Source: Megascapheus bottae (taxonomy: Eukaryota; Chordata; Mammalia; Rodentia; Geomyidae). From it: a DNA stretch of 64,000 bases. Shown piece after piece: positions 21,051-31,199 of this stretch. A model generated the notes under the pieces. That model ran no database searches, had not been told where the DNA came from, and worked only from the letters and a program-made list of their open reading frames with translations. Position 1 is the first letter of the stretch, and each line of letters begins with the position of its first letter. The translations under genes and the position numbers were made by a program. The stretch spans positions 9,268,001 through 9,332,000 of the forward strand of contig JANJXV010000039.1 in assembly GCA_024803745.1 (NCBI GenBank). The letters run 5' to 3'.

Positions 21051-21262
21051 AATTAAACCCAGGGGTTGTGCAAGATGTGGACCACAAACAGATCTCCCAG
21101 GTGACTCTGTCAATAACGCTTTATTGGAACACATCCACGTCAGTGCATTCTCACACCATGTATGGCTGTTCTGGTGTGACATGGTCAGACCTCAGTGGTT
21201 TCAGTGGAGACCTTTGGCCCAAAGCCTGAAATATTTACTACTTTAGCCCTTTAAGAAAGTCT
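21051..21262. other. Unique intronic sequence
   Basis: Nothing recognised. Confidence 0.35.
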
Positions 21263-21470
21263 GCTGGCTGGGAGTTTGGCCTAATGGTAGAGTGCTTGCC
21301 TAGCATGCATGAAGACCTGAGTTTGATTTCTTGGTACCACATACATAGAAAAAAGCTGGTGCTGAGGCTCACATGGTAGAGTTCTAGCCTTGTGAAAAAT
21401 TCCAGGACAGTGCTCAGGCCCTGAGTTCAAGCTCCATGACTGGCAAAAAAAAAAAAGAAGAGAAAAAAGA
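21263..21470 (+). mobile_element. IDL-Geo SINE
   Basis: Forward; both halves present, with a small deletion in the linker (AAAAAAGCTGGTGCTGAGGC) and an A-rich tail. Confidence 0.92.
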
Positions 21471-21479
21471 AAAAATCTG

Positions 21480-21651
21480 CTGAACCATGTGGCTCAAGCC
21501 TGGAATCCTAGCTACTCAGGAGACTGAGATCTGAAAATCCAGGCTAGAAGTCCACCTGGGCAGGAAAGTCCATGGAACTTAGCTTTAATGAACCCTCAGA
21601 AAGGTAGAAGTAGTAGAGCACCAGCGCGAGAGTTCAAGCTCCAGTACTGGG

Positions 21652-21652
<1 letters not shown>
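21480..21652 (+). mobile_element. B1L-Geo SINE with a (GA)n tail
   Basis: Forward, with the Geo monomer internally deleted; the tail became a GA array. Confidence 0.83.
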
Positions 21653-21718
<66 letters not shown>

Positions 21719-21905
21719 AGAGGGAGACTGAGGGAGGGAAAGGAGAGAAAGAGAAAAGAAGGAAAAGAAGAAAAAGAGAAAGAAAGAAGACAGGAAGATG
21801 GAAGGAACGGAAAGAAGGAAAGAACAAAAGGAAGGAAGAGAAAAGGGAAGAAAAGAAAGAAGGAAAAGAAGGCAGAGATGGAGAGAAAGGAAAAGAGGAG
21901 GAAAA
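21653..21905. repeat. (GA)n and GGAA-rich polypurine tract
   Basis: About 250 bp of almost pure purine on the plus strand. Confidence 0.93.
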
Positions 21906-21907
21906 AA

Positions 21908-21985
21908 ACAGGGATGGAAGCATGACTCAGTGGTAAGGGCACCTATCTAGAATGCAAGCATGGAGGACCCAAGTTCAAACCCCAC

Positions 21986-22015
<30 letters not shown>
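21908..22015 (+). mobile_element. ID-like monomer with a (CA)n tail
   Basis: AGCATGACTCAGTGGTAAG, then AAGTTCAAACCCC, followed by about 15 CA units. Confidence 0.75.
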
Positions 22016-22016
<1 letters not shown>

Positions 22017-22471
22017 CTCTGTTGACCTCTGTTCTAAAACACAATTTACATATAGTTTACCTATGAAATCGTCTGTCAAATAACCGTCTTCAACGTCCAC
22101 TAAACAACAGGAAAGCCATTCAACAGAGTCACTTAATGAAATAAAAATGGAAGCGCGAGCAGTCTAGGGAATGTCATCTATAAATTCCCAATCGGAAATC
22201 CAGGCACACGTGCACAGAAATATATTCCCACGGGACAAAACTTCAAACAATACCATTAAAGCCAAGATTCCTTTGAAAGTCAGGGCAATTCACTTTCCCT
22301 CTCACTGGGCTCTTGGGTAGAATTCTTCCCAGGTTTCTTTCTAGAAGTGTGCTTAAGAATAGGTGAAGAGAGAATGCATAGTGTGTCTCCTGGAGACTTG
22401 TTTAGCTACAAGTACATTACATTGTCCCCTCATTTGCTTTGTTTAAACGGGGGTGGGGGGAGGGAGGAGAG
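22016..22471. other. Unique intronic sequence with a candidate conserved element
   Basis: About 22030-22230 is AT-rich with scattered CpGs (AAATCGTCTG, AACCGTCTTCAACG, GAAGCGCGAGC) and no repeats; possible regulatory element. Confidence 0.35.
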
Positions 22472-22674
22472 TGTCCTGGGGCTTGAAATCGGGGCCTAGG
22501 CGTTGTCCCTGAGCTTTTTCACTTGAACTACACCTTTACTTCTGGCTTGTTTGGGGGTTCATTGGAGATAAGCGTCTCATGGACTTTCCTGCCGGAGCTG
22601 GCTTCGAACTGCAAGCCTCAGATCTCTGCCTTCTGAGTAGCTGTGATTACAGGTGTGAGCCACAGCACTCGGTT
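22472..22674 (-). mobile_element. B1L-Geo SINE
   Basis: Reversed, with a short deletion in the Geo half. Confidence 0.88.
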
Positions 22675-23317
22675 TTTGCCTCATGCTTTTAGAAATCACT
22701 TTTATAAATTCACTGAAGACAGTGGCCTCTGACACATACTCCATCTATTTGGGGGTGCCTGCTCCAGGAGTCTTTGCATTCTTTATCTACTACAACAGAA
22801 AGTCTCCACCTGCCCTTCAGCCTCTCCTCAGAGCCCCTAAAATCTGCCACTCCAAACACCCCATTCAAAAGAGCTATTTCAAAAGAGAATCACTATGAAT
22901 ATAAATGGTTTTCTCAGAAGCTTGACTTAAAAAAAAAAAGAAGACAGATCTGGCCCTTGCAAAATGAAAAAAAAAAAAAAAACCAGATTGGGAAGCTGAG
23001 CTTCGTGGAGTGACTTAAACAGGCATTCAGAGTTGGCGCCCGCTGGGAGCGGTAAAGCAAAGGCAGCTATGGGAACAGCAGAGCCCTCAGCCTGGCTCTG
23101 TAGCTGCCCTCCCTCCTCCTCCCCTCCAGCCAGTGCCATCCCCTCCCCACCCCCACCCCCACAAGCAGCTCTCAGGTCTGCAAGATGCACAGAACCCAGA
23201 AAGGCTAGGGATAGAAGAGCTGGGGGGGGAGGCGTGTGTGACGGTTCTAGGCACAAGTCTGGAGGGAAGGGGATTGAAATCGTTTTGGAAAGACATCTCT
23301 GGCTACCACTGACTGGA
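22675..23317. other. Unique intronic sequence
   Basis: A-rich runs near 22929-22982, then GC-rich DNA around 23030-23250. No exon features found. Confidence 0.45.
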
Positions 23318-23551
23318 CACTGGTCACTCACACTTGTCATCCTAGCTACTCGGGAGACTGAGATCTGAGGATCATGGTTCCAAGCCAGCCCAGACAGGCA
23401 AGTCCACGAGACTCATATCTCCAAGGAACCATCAGAAAAACAGAAGGCACTGTGGCTCAAAGCCATAGAACACTGACTTTGAGAGCAAAATAGCTCAGGG
23501 ACAAACACCCAGGCCCTGAGCTCGAGCCCCGCAACCAACAAAAAAGAAAAA
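23318..23551 (+). mobile_element. B1L-Geo SINE
   Basis: Forward dimer with GAGCTCGAGCCCCGCAACC at the 3' end. Confidence 0.9.
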
Positions 23552-23659
23552 TGATAGTGATGACAACTTGTATTGATCAAAAGTATGGAATGTGGCCAGA
23601 TCGCTATTCACAGGCAATTTCTTGTTTAAAATTATTCCACTTCCCATGCCCCCCCCCCA
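23552..23659. other. Short unique sequence
   Basis: Nothing recognised. Confidence 0.3.
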
Positions 23660-23701
23660 TCCTGGGGCTTGAATTCAGGACCCTGGAGCTCTTCCTGAGC
23701 T
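23660..23701 (-). mobile_element. Geo-monomer fragment
   Basis: TCCTGGGGCTTGAATTCAGG ... TTCCTGAGC, cut by the following IDL-Geo. Confidence 0.7.
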
Positions 23702-23905
23702 TTTTTTTTTTTTTTTTTGCCAGTCCTGGGCTTGAGCTCAAGGCCTGAGCACTGTCCTTGGACTTTCTCAAGGCTAGAGCTCTACCACCTGAGCCTCAGC
23801 ACCACTCCTGGCTTTTTTCTATGTATGTGGTACCGAGGAATCGAACCTGGGTCTTCGTGCATGCTAGGCAAGCACTTTAACCACTAGGCCAAACTCCTGG
23901 CCCCG
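23702..23905 (-). mobile_element. IDL-Geo SINE
   Basis: Near-consensus reversed copy with an 18-nt T head. The IDL half reads GGTACCGAGGAATCGAACC, CpGs retained, so young. Confidence 0.94.
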
Positions 23906-24275
23906 TGTGTTTCTTCTTTTTTTTATTAAAGAATTTATTAACATTGATTTTTTACATCATATTTCAAAACATGTTTAACAAACAAGTATTCAAGAAGGGA
24001 CTCTCTAGATACAATCACTGGCACTTAGTTTTTAGAACATAATCAAAATTAGGCTAAGGGTTTGTATATCATAGATATATATTAATTTATAAAATACAAC
24101 ATTATATTTATAGAGTCATAGGTTTTTAGGTATATGTAGTTGTGTTTATATTTCCAATACCATGTCCATAGCATTGGGTATGCAAATACTGAGTCCTCGC
24201 TCTTGAACTGTTTGGACATGTGTTTCATTTTTAAGGAGAAAAAAAAGGGCAATAAATGACCTGGACTTCAATGAA
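23906..24275 (-). mobile_element. Unclassified AT-rich retroposon (longer relative of the 41.03 kb element)
   Basis: The plus-strand segment at about 23928-23993 (AAGAATTTATTAACATTG, TTTTTACATCATATTT, TTTAACAAACAAGT) matches the short element at 41035-41095. Read on the minus strand it ends AATAAATTCTT plus A-rich. Could be the 3' end of an old L1 or other retroposon; family unknown. Confidence 0.5.
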
Positions 24276-24295
24276 AATTTTAAAAATAACGTTAG

Positions 24296-24511
24296 CTGTT
24301 GGGTGTGGTGGCTCACGCCTGTAATCCTAGCTACTCAGGTGACTGAGATTGGAGGATAGCGGTTCAAAGCCAGCCAAGGGCACTTATCTCCAATTAACCA
24401 CTAGAAAACCAGAGGTGGGGCTGTGGCTCAAGAAGCAGGGTGATAGACTTAAAGTGAAGAGCTCAGAGGGACAGTGCCTAGGCTCACAGTTCAAGACTGA
24501 CAAAAAAAAAA
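24296..24511 (+). mobile_element. B1L-Geo SINE
   Basis: Forward; starts GGGTGTGGTGGCTCACGCC with the 7SL-like A box intact. Confidence 0.9.
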
Positions 24512-24614
24512 TAGCCTTGACAGGTATTACAGGTGATGAGAGACAGCTAATTTTAAGAGTTCAACAAGATGAATAAATCAATTCAACAGCTCTTTCATAG
24601 AAAGAGCCAATAAA
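24512..24614. other. Short unique sequence
   Basis: Nothing recognised. Confidence 0.3.
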
Positions 24615-24700
24615 GGCAGGTGCCAAGAGATAAGGCTCAAATGGTAAAATGCCAGCCATGACGAAAGCCAAGCAAGCAACAGATGAGCCTGAGTTAAGAT
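24615..24700 (+). mobile_element. Degenerate ID- or Geo-like fragment
   Basis: GATAAGGCTCAAATGGTAAA followed by GAGCCTGAGTTAAG; tRNA-like boxes barely recognisable. Confidence 0.5.
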
Positions 24701-24737
24701 ATAAGAATTCCAGAAAGAATTCTAGACTAATAAATTT

Positions 24738-24793
24738 ACAGGGTTTTTGTTTTATTTATTTGTTTGTTTGTTTATTTATTTATTTATTTATTT
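24738..24793. repeat. (TTTA/TTTG)n tract
   Basis: Tail of the following reversed SINE. Confidence 0.85.
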
Positions 24794-25014
24794 TCACCAG
24801 GGCTTGAACACATGGCCTCAAGCTCTTGCTCAGCCTTTTTTTTTTTGCTCCCTGCTGACAATGCTACTACTTGAGGACACTTTCACTTCTGGCTTTTTGT
24901 TGGCTAATTAGAGATAGTTAGGTTTGTCTGCCTGCCTGGGGTTCTCACTGTGACCGGCAGAGCTCAGTGTCCTGAGTAGCTGGGATTACAGACGTGAGCC
25001 ACAAGTGCCCAAGC
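24794..25014 (-). mobile_element. B1L-Geo SINE
   Basis: Reversed, diverged dimer. Confidence 0.86.
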
Positions 25015-25213
25015 AAGGAAGGGAAATTTTCTCTGCTATTTTAAAAATGTTCCAGAGAATAAAGAAAGAGAGGGAAACATCCTCATGAACTTTCGGAATA
25101 ACACGTAAACCTGATACAAAACCTGCCAAAGATAAAAGAAAATAAAACCATGGGATAATTTTGCTTGTCACTATAAATGTAAAAGAAAAACCTAAAAAAT
25201 AAAAATCATCACT
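25015..25213. other. Unique AT-rich intronic sequence
   Basis: Nothing recognised. Confidence 0.35.
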
Positions 25214-25440
25214 GGGCCAGGTGCTGGTGGTTCACACCTGTAATCCTAGCTACTCAGGAGGCTGATAGCTGAGAATTACAGTTCAAAGCCAGCCTGGGCA
25301 GGGAAGTCTCCAATGAACCACCAGAAAACTGGAAGTGCTACTGTGGCTCAAAGTGGTAGAAGGCTAGCCTTGAGCAAAAGAATTCAGGGACAACACCCAG
25401 GCCCTGAGTTCGGGCCCCAAGACAGACAAAAAAAGAAAAA
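25214..25440 (+). mobile_element. B1L-Geo SINE
   Basis: Forward, with a deletion at the monomer junction. Confidence 0.9.
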
Positions 25441-25639
25441 GGAAAAGGAAAACAAAAAAGATCATGGCAGACAGACATAGCCCTCACCATTACCAGACCC
25501 TAACTCCAGATGTATGCAAACAGAAAATAATTAAATGGAAACAGATAGATACATAATTGAGCTTGAAGGAGAAAACCTCAGGATTTCATCTGAGAGGAGG
25601 AGAAAAATTAAGAAGTAAAGCCATTAAGAGTAACCACAC
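25441..25639. other. A-rich sequence upstream of the L1
   Basis: Possibly decayed L1 as well, but not readable as such. Confidence 0.3.
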
Positions 25640-25699
25640 AACAGACAAAGGCCTCATATCTAAAATATCAACAGCTCAAAAAATTGAATCACTCCAAAA

Positions 25700-26344
25700 C
25701 TAATTGCCAAAGAAACAAACATCCCATTAAAAGATGGGCCAAAGACTTAAAGAGAGTCTTCTCTGAAGAAGAAATAAGATTGACCTATAGACACATGAAG
25801 AAATGCTCGACATCTCTGGCCATAAAAGAATGCAAATCAAAACAACTCTGAGATTCCACCTCACTCCAGTTAGAATGGCCAGGATCAAGAAAACTAATAA
25901 CAGATGCTGGCAGGGATGTGGCCAGGAGGGATCACTACTACACGGTTGGTGCGAGTGCAAACTCATTCAACCACTATGGAAAGCAGTGTGGCAGTTCTTC
26001 AAAAGACTAACCACAGAGTTCCCCTATGACCCAGCAATTCCACTACTTGGCATTTACCTAATCGTCCAGAAACAAGGGCATACTAAATCCACTAGCACAG
26101 CGATGTTCATTGAGCACTATTCACCATAGCAAAGATATGGAACCAACCCAGATGTCCCTCAGTTAATGAGTGGATCAACAAGATGTGGTATTTATACACA
26201 ATGGAATTCTATGCTGCTATCAGAAAGGATGACATTGCCCCATTTGTAAGGAAATGGAAAGACTTAGAAAAAATCATATTAAGTGAAGTAAGCCAGACTC
26301 AAAGGAACATAGGCTCAATGGTTTCCCTCATTGGTCATAATTAG
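25700..26344 (+). pseudogene. L1 ORF2 C-terminal pseudogene
   Basis: The translated frames read [13 protein letters not shown], then [12 protein letters not shown] and [19 protein letters not shown] (the Cys-rich terminal motif), then WNQPRCPSVNEWINKMWYLY. Moving between them needs two frame changes, one near 25827-25832 and one near 26112, each explained by a one-base deletion relative to mammalian L1. The 5' part, with the endonuclease and reverse transcriptase domains, is absent. Dead copy. Confidence 0.9.
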
Positions 26345-26723
26345 TATAAACCTCGGACTCTCCTAGCAGAAGTTTACAATAGGGCAAAACCTAGATATAT
26401 AAGGCCATATAGGATGAAGCTAAATGAAAGGACCTCCAGGATATAGAAACAAAAGCCATATAATGAGTGATTATTGTCCTTAATGTACTGTTATTTCTCA
26501 CTTCTTTTATTGTCCCTTGGTTATCTCATACTGTTACAGTATCTTACCATGTTATAGGATATATTGTATATATGTTTATTTGAAATAGGATAGGGAATGG
26601 GGGGAAAACAAAATGAGGAGAGGGGGTGTGGGGGAAGGGAAACGGGGACCAAAACATGAGAAAGGATATCAATGTTTGTGGAGTAACACACCTTCTACCT
26701 AGTGAATATAATGTAACCCTTCT

Positions 26724-26934
26724 GGACCGGGAGTTTGGCCTAGTGGTTAAAGTGTTTGCCTAGCATGCACGAAGACCCGGGTTCGATTCCTTGGTACCAC
26801 ATACATAGAAAAAAGCCAGAAGTAGTGCTGAGGCTCAAGTGGTAGAGCTCTAGCCTTGAGAAAGTCCAAGGACAGTGCTCAGGCCCTGAGCTCAAGCCCA
26901 GGACTGGCAAAAAATAAATAAATAAATAAATAAA
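26724..26934 (+). mobile_element. IDL-Geo SINE nested in the L1 3'UTR
   Basis: Complete copy with an (AAAT)n tail and a perfect 16-bp target-site duplication ATAATGTAACCCTTCT (26708-26723 and 26935-26950). B box GGGTTCGATTCC intact. Confidence 0.97.
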
Positions 26935-27059
26935 ATAATGTAACCCTTCTATTAATTACAATAAATATATTTAAAAATGAGTAGGGTGTCGATAGGATCA
27001 AAGTTCCAAGTTAGTCAGGAAGAAAAAGAAAAAGTTCTCAAGACCTCACCTTAACAGAC

Positions 27060-27175
27060 AAAGCTTAGGACAGGATGTATGTAGCACAACGCCGTAATCC
27101 CAGCCATAGTGGGTCACAGTCTAATCCAACCTTGGCAAAAAGTGAGAGCCTATCTCAAAAATAACCAAAGCAAAA
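27060..27175 (+). mobile_element. Degenerate B1-like monomer
   Basis: CGCCGTAATCCCAGCCATAG and GAGAGCCTATCTCAAAAATA match a 7SL-derived SINE; middle diverged. Confidence 0.6.
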
Positions 27176-27419
27176 GGGGGTGTCAGGAGTGTTCCAGTGC
27201 CTACCTACCTAGTTTTGGGAGAAAGTGAAGAAGAAAGGGAAAGAGAAGGAGTTGAGGAAGGAAGACAAGAAGAAAGGACAGGAAAACCTAGGCCCAGGCT
27301 GATGAATTCCTGGGAGCCTTCACCCCGACACAGAAACCCTTTCTACAAGACCAGAAGCAACAACTAGAAGCCATGAGGTTATCACTGCTTTTTAAATCAC
27401 CCATCTTAAATCAGTTAGG
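27176..27419. other. Unique sequence, purine-rich in part
   Basis: Nothing recognised. Confidence 0.35.
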
Positions 27420-27452
27420 ATATCTATCTATCTATCTATATATATATTATAT
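27420..27452. repeat. (ATCT)n(AT)n microsatellite
   Basis: Short compound repeat. Confidence 0.85.
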
Positions 27453-27935
27453 ATTTGCTTTGCACAAATATCACAGAGAACATCACACACCCCCAGGTAA
27501 TAATGCATCACACAAAGTGGGGGGGGATCAGGCTGATAAGCAAACAAAAAGACCAGAACCTGAGCTCTGAGCAAAACCTGATTTATGTTCATTTATTTAT
27601 TGTTTACATGAACAGATTTTCAATTATTAAGTGAGTAAAAGAAAAAAAATCAAAGCAATAATGAAAACACAGGAAACTATTAAAAAAAAAAACCCCAAGC
27701 ATGTAGATCTTGAAGATCTCTGTGGAACTGACGGAAATGAAAACTATGGCGGTTGTAATTAAAAATGCATTTTTAGGGTTTAGGAACAGACTAATTAGTA
27801 AGCTAGGAGACAGAGGAATCCTGGAATCCTGGAGATGAATCTAACATAAACACCTAGAATCTGCGGTGGAGAAACTTGACAACATAAGAGTTAAAAACAA
27901 AACAGAAAATAAAGCCAAAATGATTATCTCCTCCT
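27453..27935. other. Unique AT-rich intronic sequence
   Basis: Nothing recognised. Confidence 0.45.
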
Positions 27936-28038
27936 CTCCTCCTCCTTTTCCTCCGCCTCCTCCTCCTCTTCCTCCTGCTCCTTCTCTTCCTCCTCCTCCT
28001 CTTCCTCCTCTTTCTCCTCCTTGTCCTTCTTCTTCTTT
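27936..28038. repeat. (CCT/CTT)n polypyrimidine tract
   Basis: About 100 bp of pyrimidine with few interruptions, forming the tail of the next reversed SINE. Confidence 0.92.
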
Positions 28039-28263
28039 TTTGTGGGTCATGGAGCTTGAACTCTGCCCGGGCGCTGTCCCTAAGCTCTTCAGCTCCAGGC
28101 CACCACCCCTATCCCTTGAGCCAAGCCCCACTGCATTTTCTAGAGGTTCATTGGAGAGAAGAGTCTCAGGTCCTTTTGTGTCTGGGCTGGCATTAAACTG
28201 TGATCCTTGGATCTCAGTCCCCTGAGTAGCTAGAATGACAGGTGTGAGCCACCAGGGCCTGAC
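28039..28263 (-). mobile_element. B1L-Geo SINE
   Basis: Reversed dimer ending GTGAGCCACCAGGGCCTGA. Confidence 0.9.
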
Positions 28264-28518
28264 TTACCAGGACAATCTTTAGTCAAAGCTTGTCCAGGTT
28301 AACACAAAGTCTCTTGGATACTGAGTGTTTATGGAGGTGACGGTGTGATTAAGTTCTTAAGCCAGAATTTAAGTACTTTCTTATATTAACTCAGGTAATT
28401 CTGATAACCTAAGACTTTAGAAATAATACTGTGGATAAATAAACAAGAGGTACAGAATATAATTTTCTCTAGTTAGAAAGTATTGGAAAAATCAGATCCA
28501 AGGAACTATCTCCACAGT
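28264..28518. other. Unique intronic sequence
   Basis: Nothing recognised. Confidence 0.4.
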
Positions 28519-28762
28519 CTATTTTTTTTTTTTTTCTGGTGGTCATGGGGCTTGAACTTTGGGCTTGGGCCCTGTCCCTGAGCTCTTCAGCTCAAGACTA
28601 CCGCCCTACCCTGGAGCCACAGCACCACTTCCGGTTTTCTAGTGGTGAATTGGAGAGAAGAGACGGATGGACTTTAGTGCCCGGGCTGGCTTTGAACCTC
28701 GATCCTCAGATCTCAGCCTCCTGAGTAGCTAGGATGACAGGTGTGAGCCACCACACACAGCT
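28519..28762 (-). mobile_element. B1L-Geo SINE
   Basis: Reversed dimer of the subtype with CTCTTCAGCTCAAGACTACC, also seen at 14.9 kb. Confidence 0.92.
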
Positions 28763-28765
28763 TCT

Positions 28766-29021
28766 ATTTTTTTTTTTTTTTTTTTTGTCAGTCCTTGGGA
28801 TTGAACTCAGGATTTGGTGCTATCCCTGAGCTTTTGTGCTCAAGGCTAACACTCGACCACTTGAAGCACAATTCCACTTCCAGGGGTTTTACTAGTCAAT
28901 TGGAGATAAGAATCTCATAGACTTTTCCTGCCTGAGCTGGCTATGAGCTTTGATTCTCACATCTCAGACTCCTGAGGAGGTAGGATTGTAGAAGAAACGT
29001 GAGCCAGTGGTGTGCCTGGCT
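28766..29021 (-). mobile_element. B1L-Geo SINE
   Basis: Second reversed dimer, adjacent; more diverged. Confidence 0.88.
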
Positions 29022-29052
29022 TGAAAACTGGTTTTTAAAAAAGCAGAAAAGA

Positions 29053-29253
29053 GGGCTAGGAGTGTAGCCTAGTGGTAGAGTGATTGCCTAGTATGCATGA
29101 AGCCCTGAGTTCGATTCCTCGGTACCATATAAACAGAAAAAGCCAGAAGTGGAGATGCGGCTCAAGTGGCAGAGTGCTAGCCTTGAGCAAAAAGTGTCCA
29201 AGGACAGTGCCTAGGTCCTAAGTTCAAGCCCCAGGACTGGCAAAAAAATAAAA
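29053..29253 (+). mobile_element. IDL-Geo SINE
   Basis: Full copy. Flanked by a 12-bp target-site duplication AAGCAGAAAAGA (29041-29052 and 29254-29265). Confidence 0.95.
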
Positions 29254-29265
29254 AAGCAGAAAAGA

Positions 29266-29581
29266 AAAAAAGTACCCTTGAAATGTTTGAGTTTGAATAA
29301 TTTATAACTCAGAGAACCATAAAGAAATGATAAGACTTATGGTTATGGAATAAGAAATATAATAAAATAATTATGTGCACTAACAAATTAAGATTTAATT
29401 CAGAAATGCACTCCAAAATAGCTCTATTAAAATATCCATTAATATATCATGTCAATAGATCAAAAGAGAAAAAAAAAACATGTTTACTTCTATAGACATG
29501 TTAGAAGCATGGGAGACATTCTTGATTATTTATAAATGTTAGTAATAGAGCACATCTTCCCTAAATTTCAAAAATTCAATG
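29266..29581. other. Unique AT-rich sequence
   Basis: Nothing recognised. Confidence 0.4.
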
Positions 29582-29695
29582 TCAGAAGTGGCGCTGTGGC
29601 TCAAAGTGGTAGAACGCTGGCTATGAATGAAAAAGCTCAGGAACAGCACCCAAGCCCTGAGTTCAAACCCCATAACTGGCCAAAAAAACAAAGGG
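29582..29695 (+). mobile_element. Solitary Geo monomer
   Basis: Begins at the linker GTCAGAAGTGGCGCTGTGGC and ends CATAACTGGCC plus A tail; no left monomer. Either 5'-truncated or monomeric. Confidence 0.85.
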
Positions 29696-29714
29696 GCGGG
29701 GGAGAGAGAGAAGA

Positions 29715-29932
29715 CTCATTTGGCCTGTGGCTCACACCTGTAATCCTAGCTTCTCAGGGCAACTGAGATCTGAGGATCCCTGTTCAAAAGCAGGCAAGAA
29801 AGTCTGTTTTCAACTAATTAGCAAAGAAAAAAACTGAAGTGGAGTTGTGCCTCAGGTGGTAGAGGACTAGCTTTGAGAGAAAAATGTTCAAGAACAGAGC
29901 CCAGGCCCTGAGTTCAAGCCCAATGACCTGTG

Positions 29933-29935
<3 letters not shown>
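29715..29935 (+). mobile_element. B1L-Geo SINE with a (CA)n tail
   Basis: Forward, with deletions in the left monomer. Confidence 0.88.

Positions 29936-29981
<46 letters not shown>
29936..29981. repeat. (CA)n microsatellite on a SINE tail
   Basis: About 22 CA units. Confidence 0.97.
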
Positions 29982-29983
<2 letters not shown>

Positions 29984-30001
29984 TATAAAAAGTAACGCAG
30001 T

Positions 30002-30203
30002 GGGCTGGGAGTTTGGCCTAGTGGTAGAGTGCTTGCCTAGCATGCACCAAGACGCAGGTTCGATTCCTCGGTACCACATACATAGAAAAAAGCCAAAAGT
30101 AGTGCTGTAGCTCAAGTGGTAACGAACTATGCTTGAGAAAAAAAACCTCAAGGACAGTGCTCAGGCCCTGAGTTCAAGCCCCAAGACTGGCAAAAAAAAA
30201 AAG
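30002..30203 (+). mobile_element. IDL-Geo SINE
   Basis: Near-consensus (GGTTCGATTCCTCGGTACC) with an A-rich tail. Confidence 0.94.
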
Positions 30204-30222
30204 TTAAAAAGGAAAAGAAAGT

Positions 30223-30426
30223 AATCCAGGTGCTGGTGGTTTATGCCTGTAATCCTGTCTATTCAGGAGGCTGAAATCTGAAGAACATGGTTCAAAGCCA
30301 GCCTGGGTATCTCCAATTAACCACTCAAAAACTGGAAGCGATATGGCTCCAAGTGGTGAAGCTCTAGCCTTGAGAAAAAGAGCTCAGGGGCAAAGCCTAG
30401 GCTCTGAATTCAAGTCCACACATAGC
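30223..30426 (+). mobile_element. B1L-Geo SINE
   Basis: Forward, with a deletion at the monomer junction (GCCTGGGTATCTCC). Confidence 0.88.
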
Positions 30427-30728
30427 GCCCCCCCCCCAACCCGGCCCTCAAACGAAGCAAGGAATGAGTGCTGGTACAGAATGCAGGGTAGCTGGCTCTC
30501 TGGTTACACCTGCAGTGCATGCAACCTTATTTAGAAGTACAGAGGCAGGAATACACATAGAGACCAGCTTGAAGATGCACAGATGGCTGCCTCTAAGGAG
30601 CAGAAGGGAGAGGTGAGGAGGAAGGAGGAAAGCCTACTCAGCTGGCAATGAGGCTTTTAATATATATGCTGTATGAACTGTACACATATAATACTTGCCT
30701 TAAAAGAAAAGTTATGGGAACCATAACA
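30427..30728. other. Unique sequence
   Basis: Nothing recognised. Confidence 0.4.
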
Positions 30729-30916
30729 AGTGTGGCCTTGTGGTAGAGTGCTTGCCTAGTGAGTACGAAGACCTGGGTTCGATTCCTTGGTACCACATAC
30801 ATAGAAAAAAGCCAGAAGTGGTGCTGCAGCTCAAGTGGTAGAGCTCTAGCCTTGAGAAAGCTCAAGGACAGTGCTCAGGCCCTGAGTTCAAGCCCTAGGA
30901 CTGGCAAAAAAAATTT
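30729..30916 (+). mobile_element. IDL-Geo SINE
   Basis: Forward; the first bases are missing, otherwise near consensus. Confidence 0.93.
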
Positions 30917-30969
30917 ATGTTTTTATTTTAAGCAATAATCCTGACCCTCTTTAACCTATCAAAGTGACA

Positions 30970-31196
30970 AAGATTCAAATAGTGGCTCATGCCTATCATC
31001 CCAGCTAACATCTGAGCTCCTCCTGAGGACTGAGGTTCAAAGCCAGCCTGGATAGGAAAGTCTATGAGACTCTTATATCTTCAGTGAACCACCCAAAAAA
31101 GTGGAACTGTGGCTCAAAGGGATAGAGTGCTAGCTTTGAGCACTAGGACATAGCCCGTGTCGTGAGTTCAAGTCCCAGGACTTGTACCAAAAAAGA
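30970..31196 (+). mobile_element. B1L-Geo SINE
   Basis: Forward, with a small insertion in the left monomer (CAGCTAACATCTGAGCTCC). Confidence 0.86.
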
Positions 31197-31199
31197 AAC

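Larger units (their letters stand above)
25640..26978 (+). mobile_element. 5'-truncated L1: ORF2 C-terminus and 3'UTR, carrying a nested SINE
   Basis: Starts at the conserved L1 ORF2 segment encoding KGLISKI-like residues (CAAAGGCCTCATATCTAAAA), continues through the C-terminal Cys-rich region, and ends at the ORF2 stop TAG (26342-26344) and the 3'UTR with AATAAATAT. Interrupted at 26724-26934 by an IDL-Geo. Confidence 0.93.

Noticed and set aside
24180..24187. POU octamer as a regulatory site
   Set aside because: It lies inside the unclassified AT-rich retroposon; chance occurrence is likely.
25803..26129. 108-residue open frame as a host gene
   Set aside because: It is the C-terminal region of L1 ORF2 and has frame breaks on both sides.
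30002..30075. tRNA gene
   Set aside because: The tRNA-like A and B boxes belong to the IDL half of a dispersed SINE, with many diverged copies in the window.
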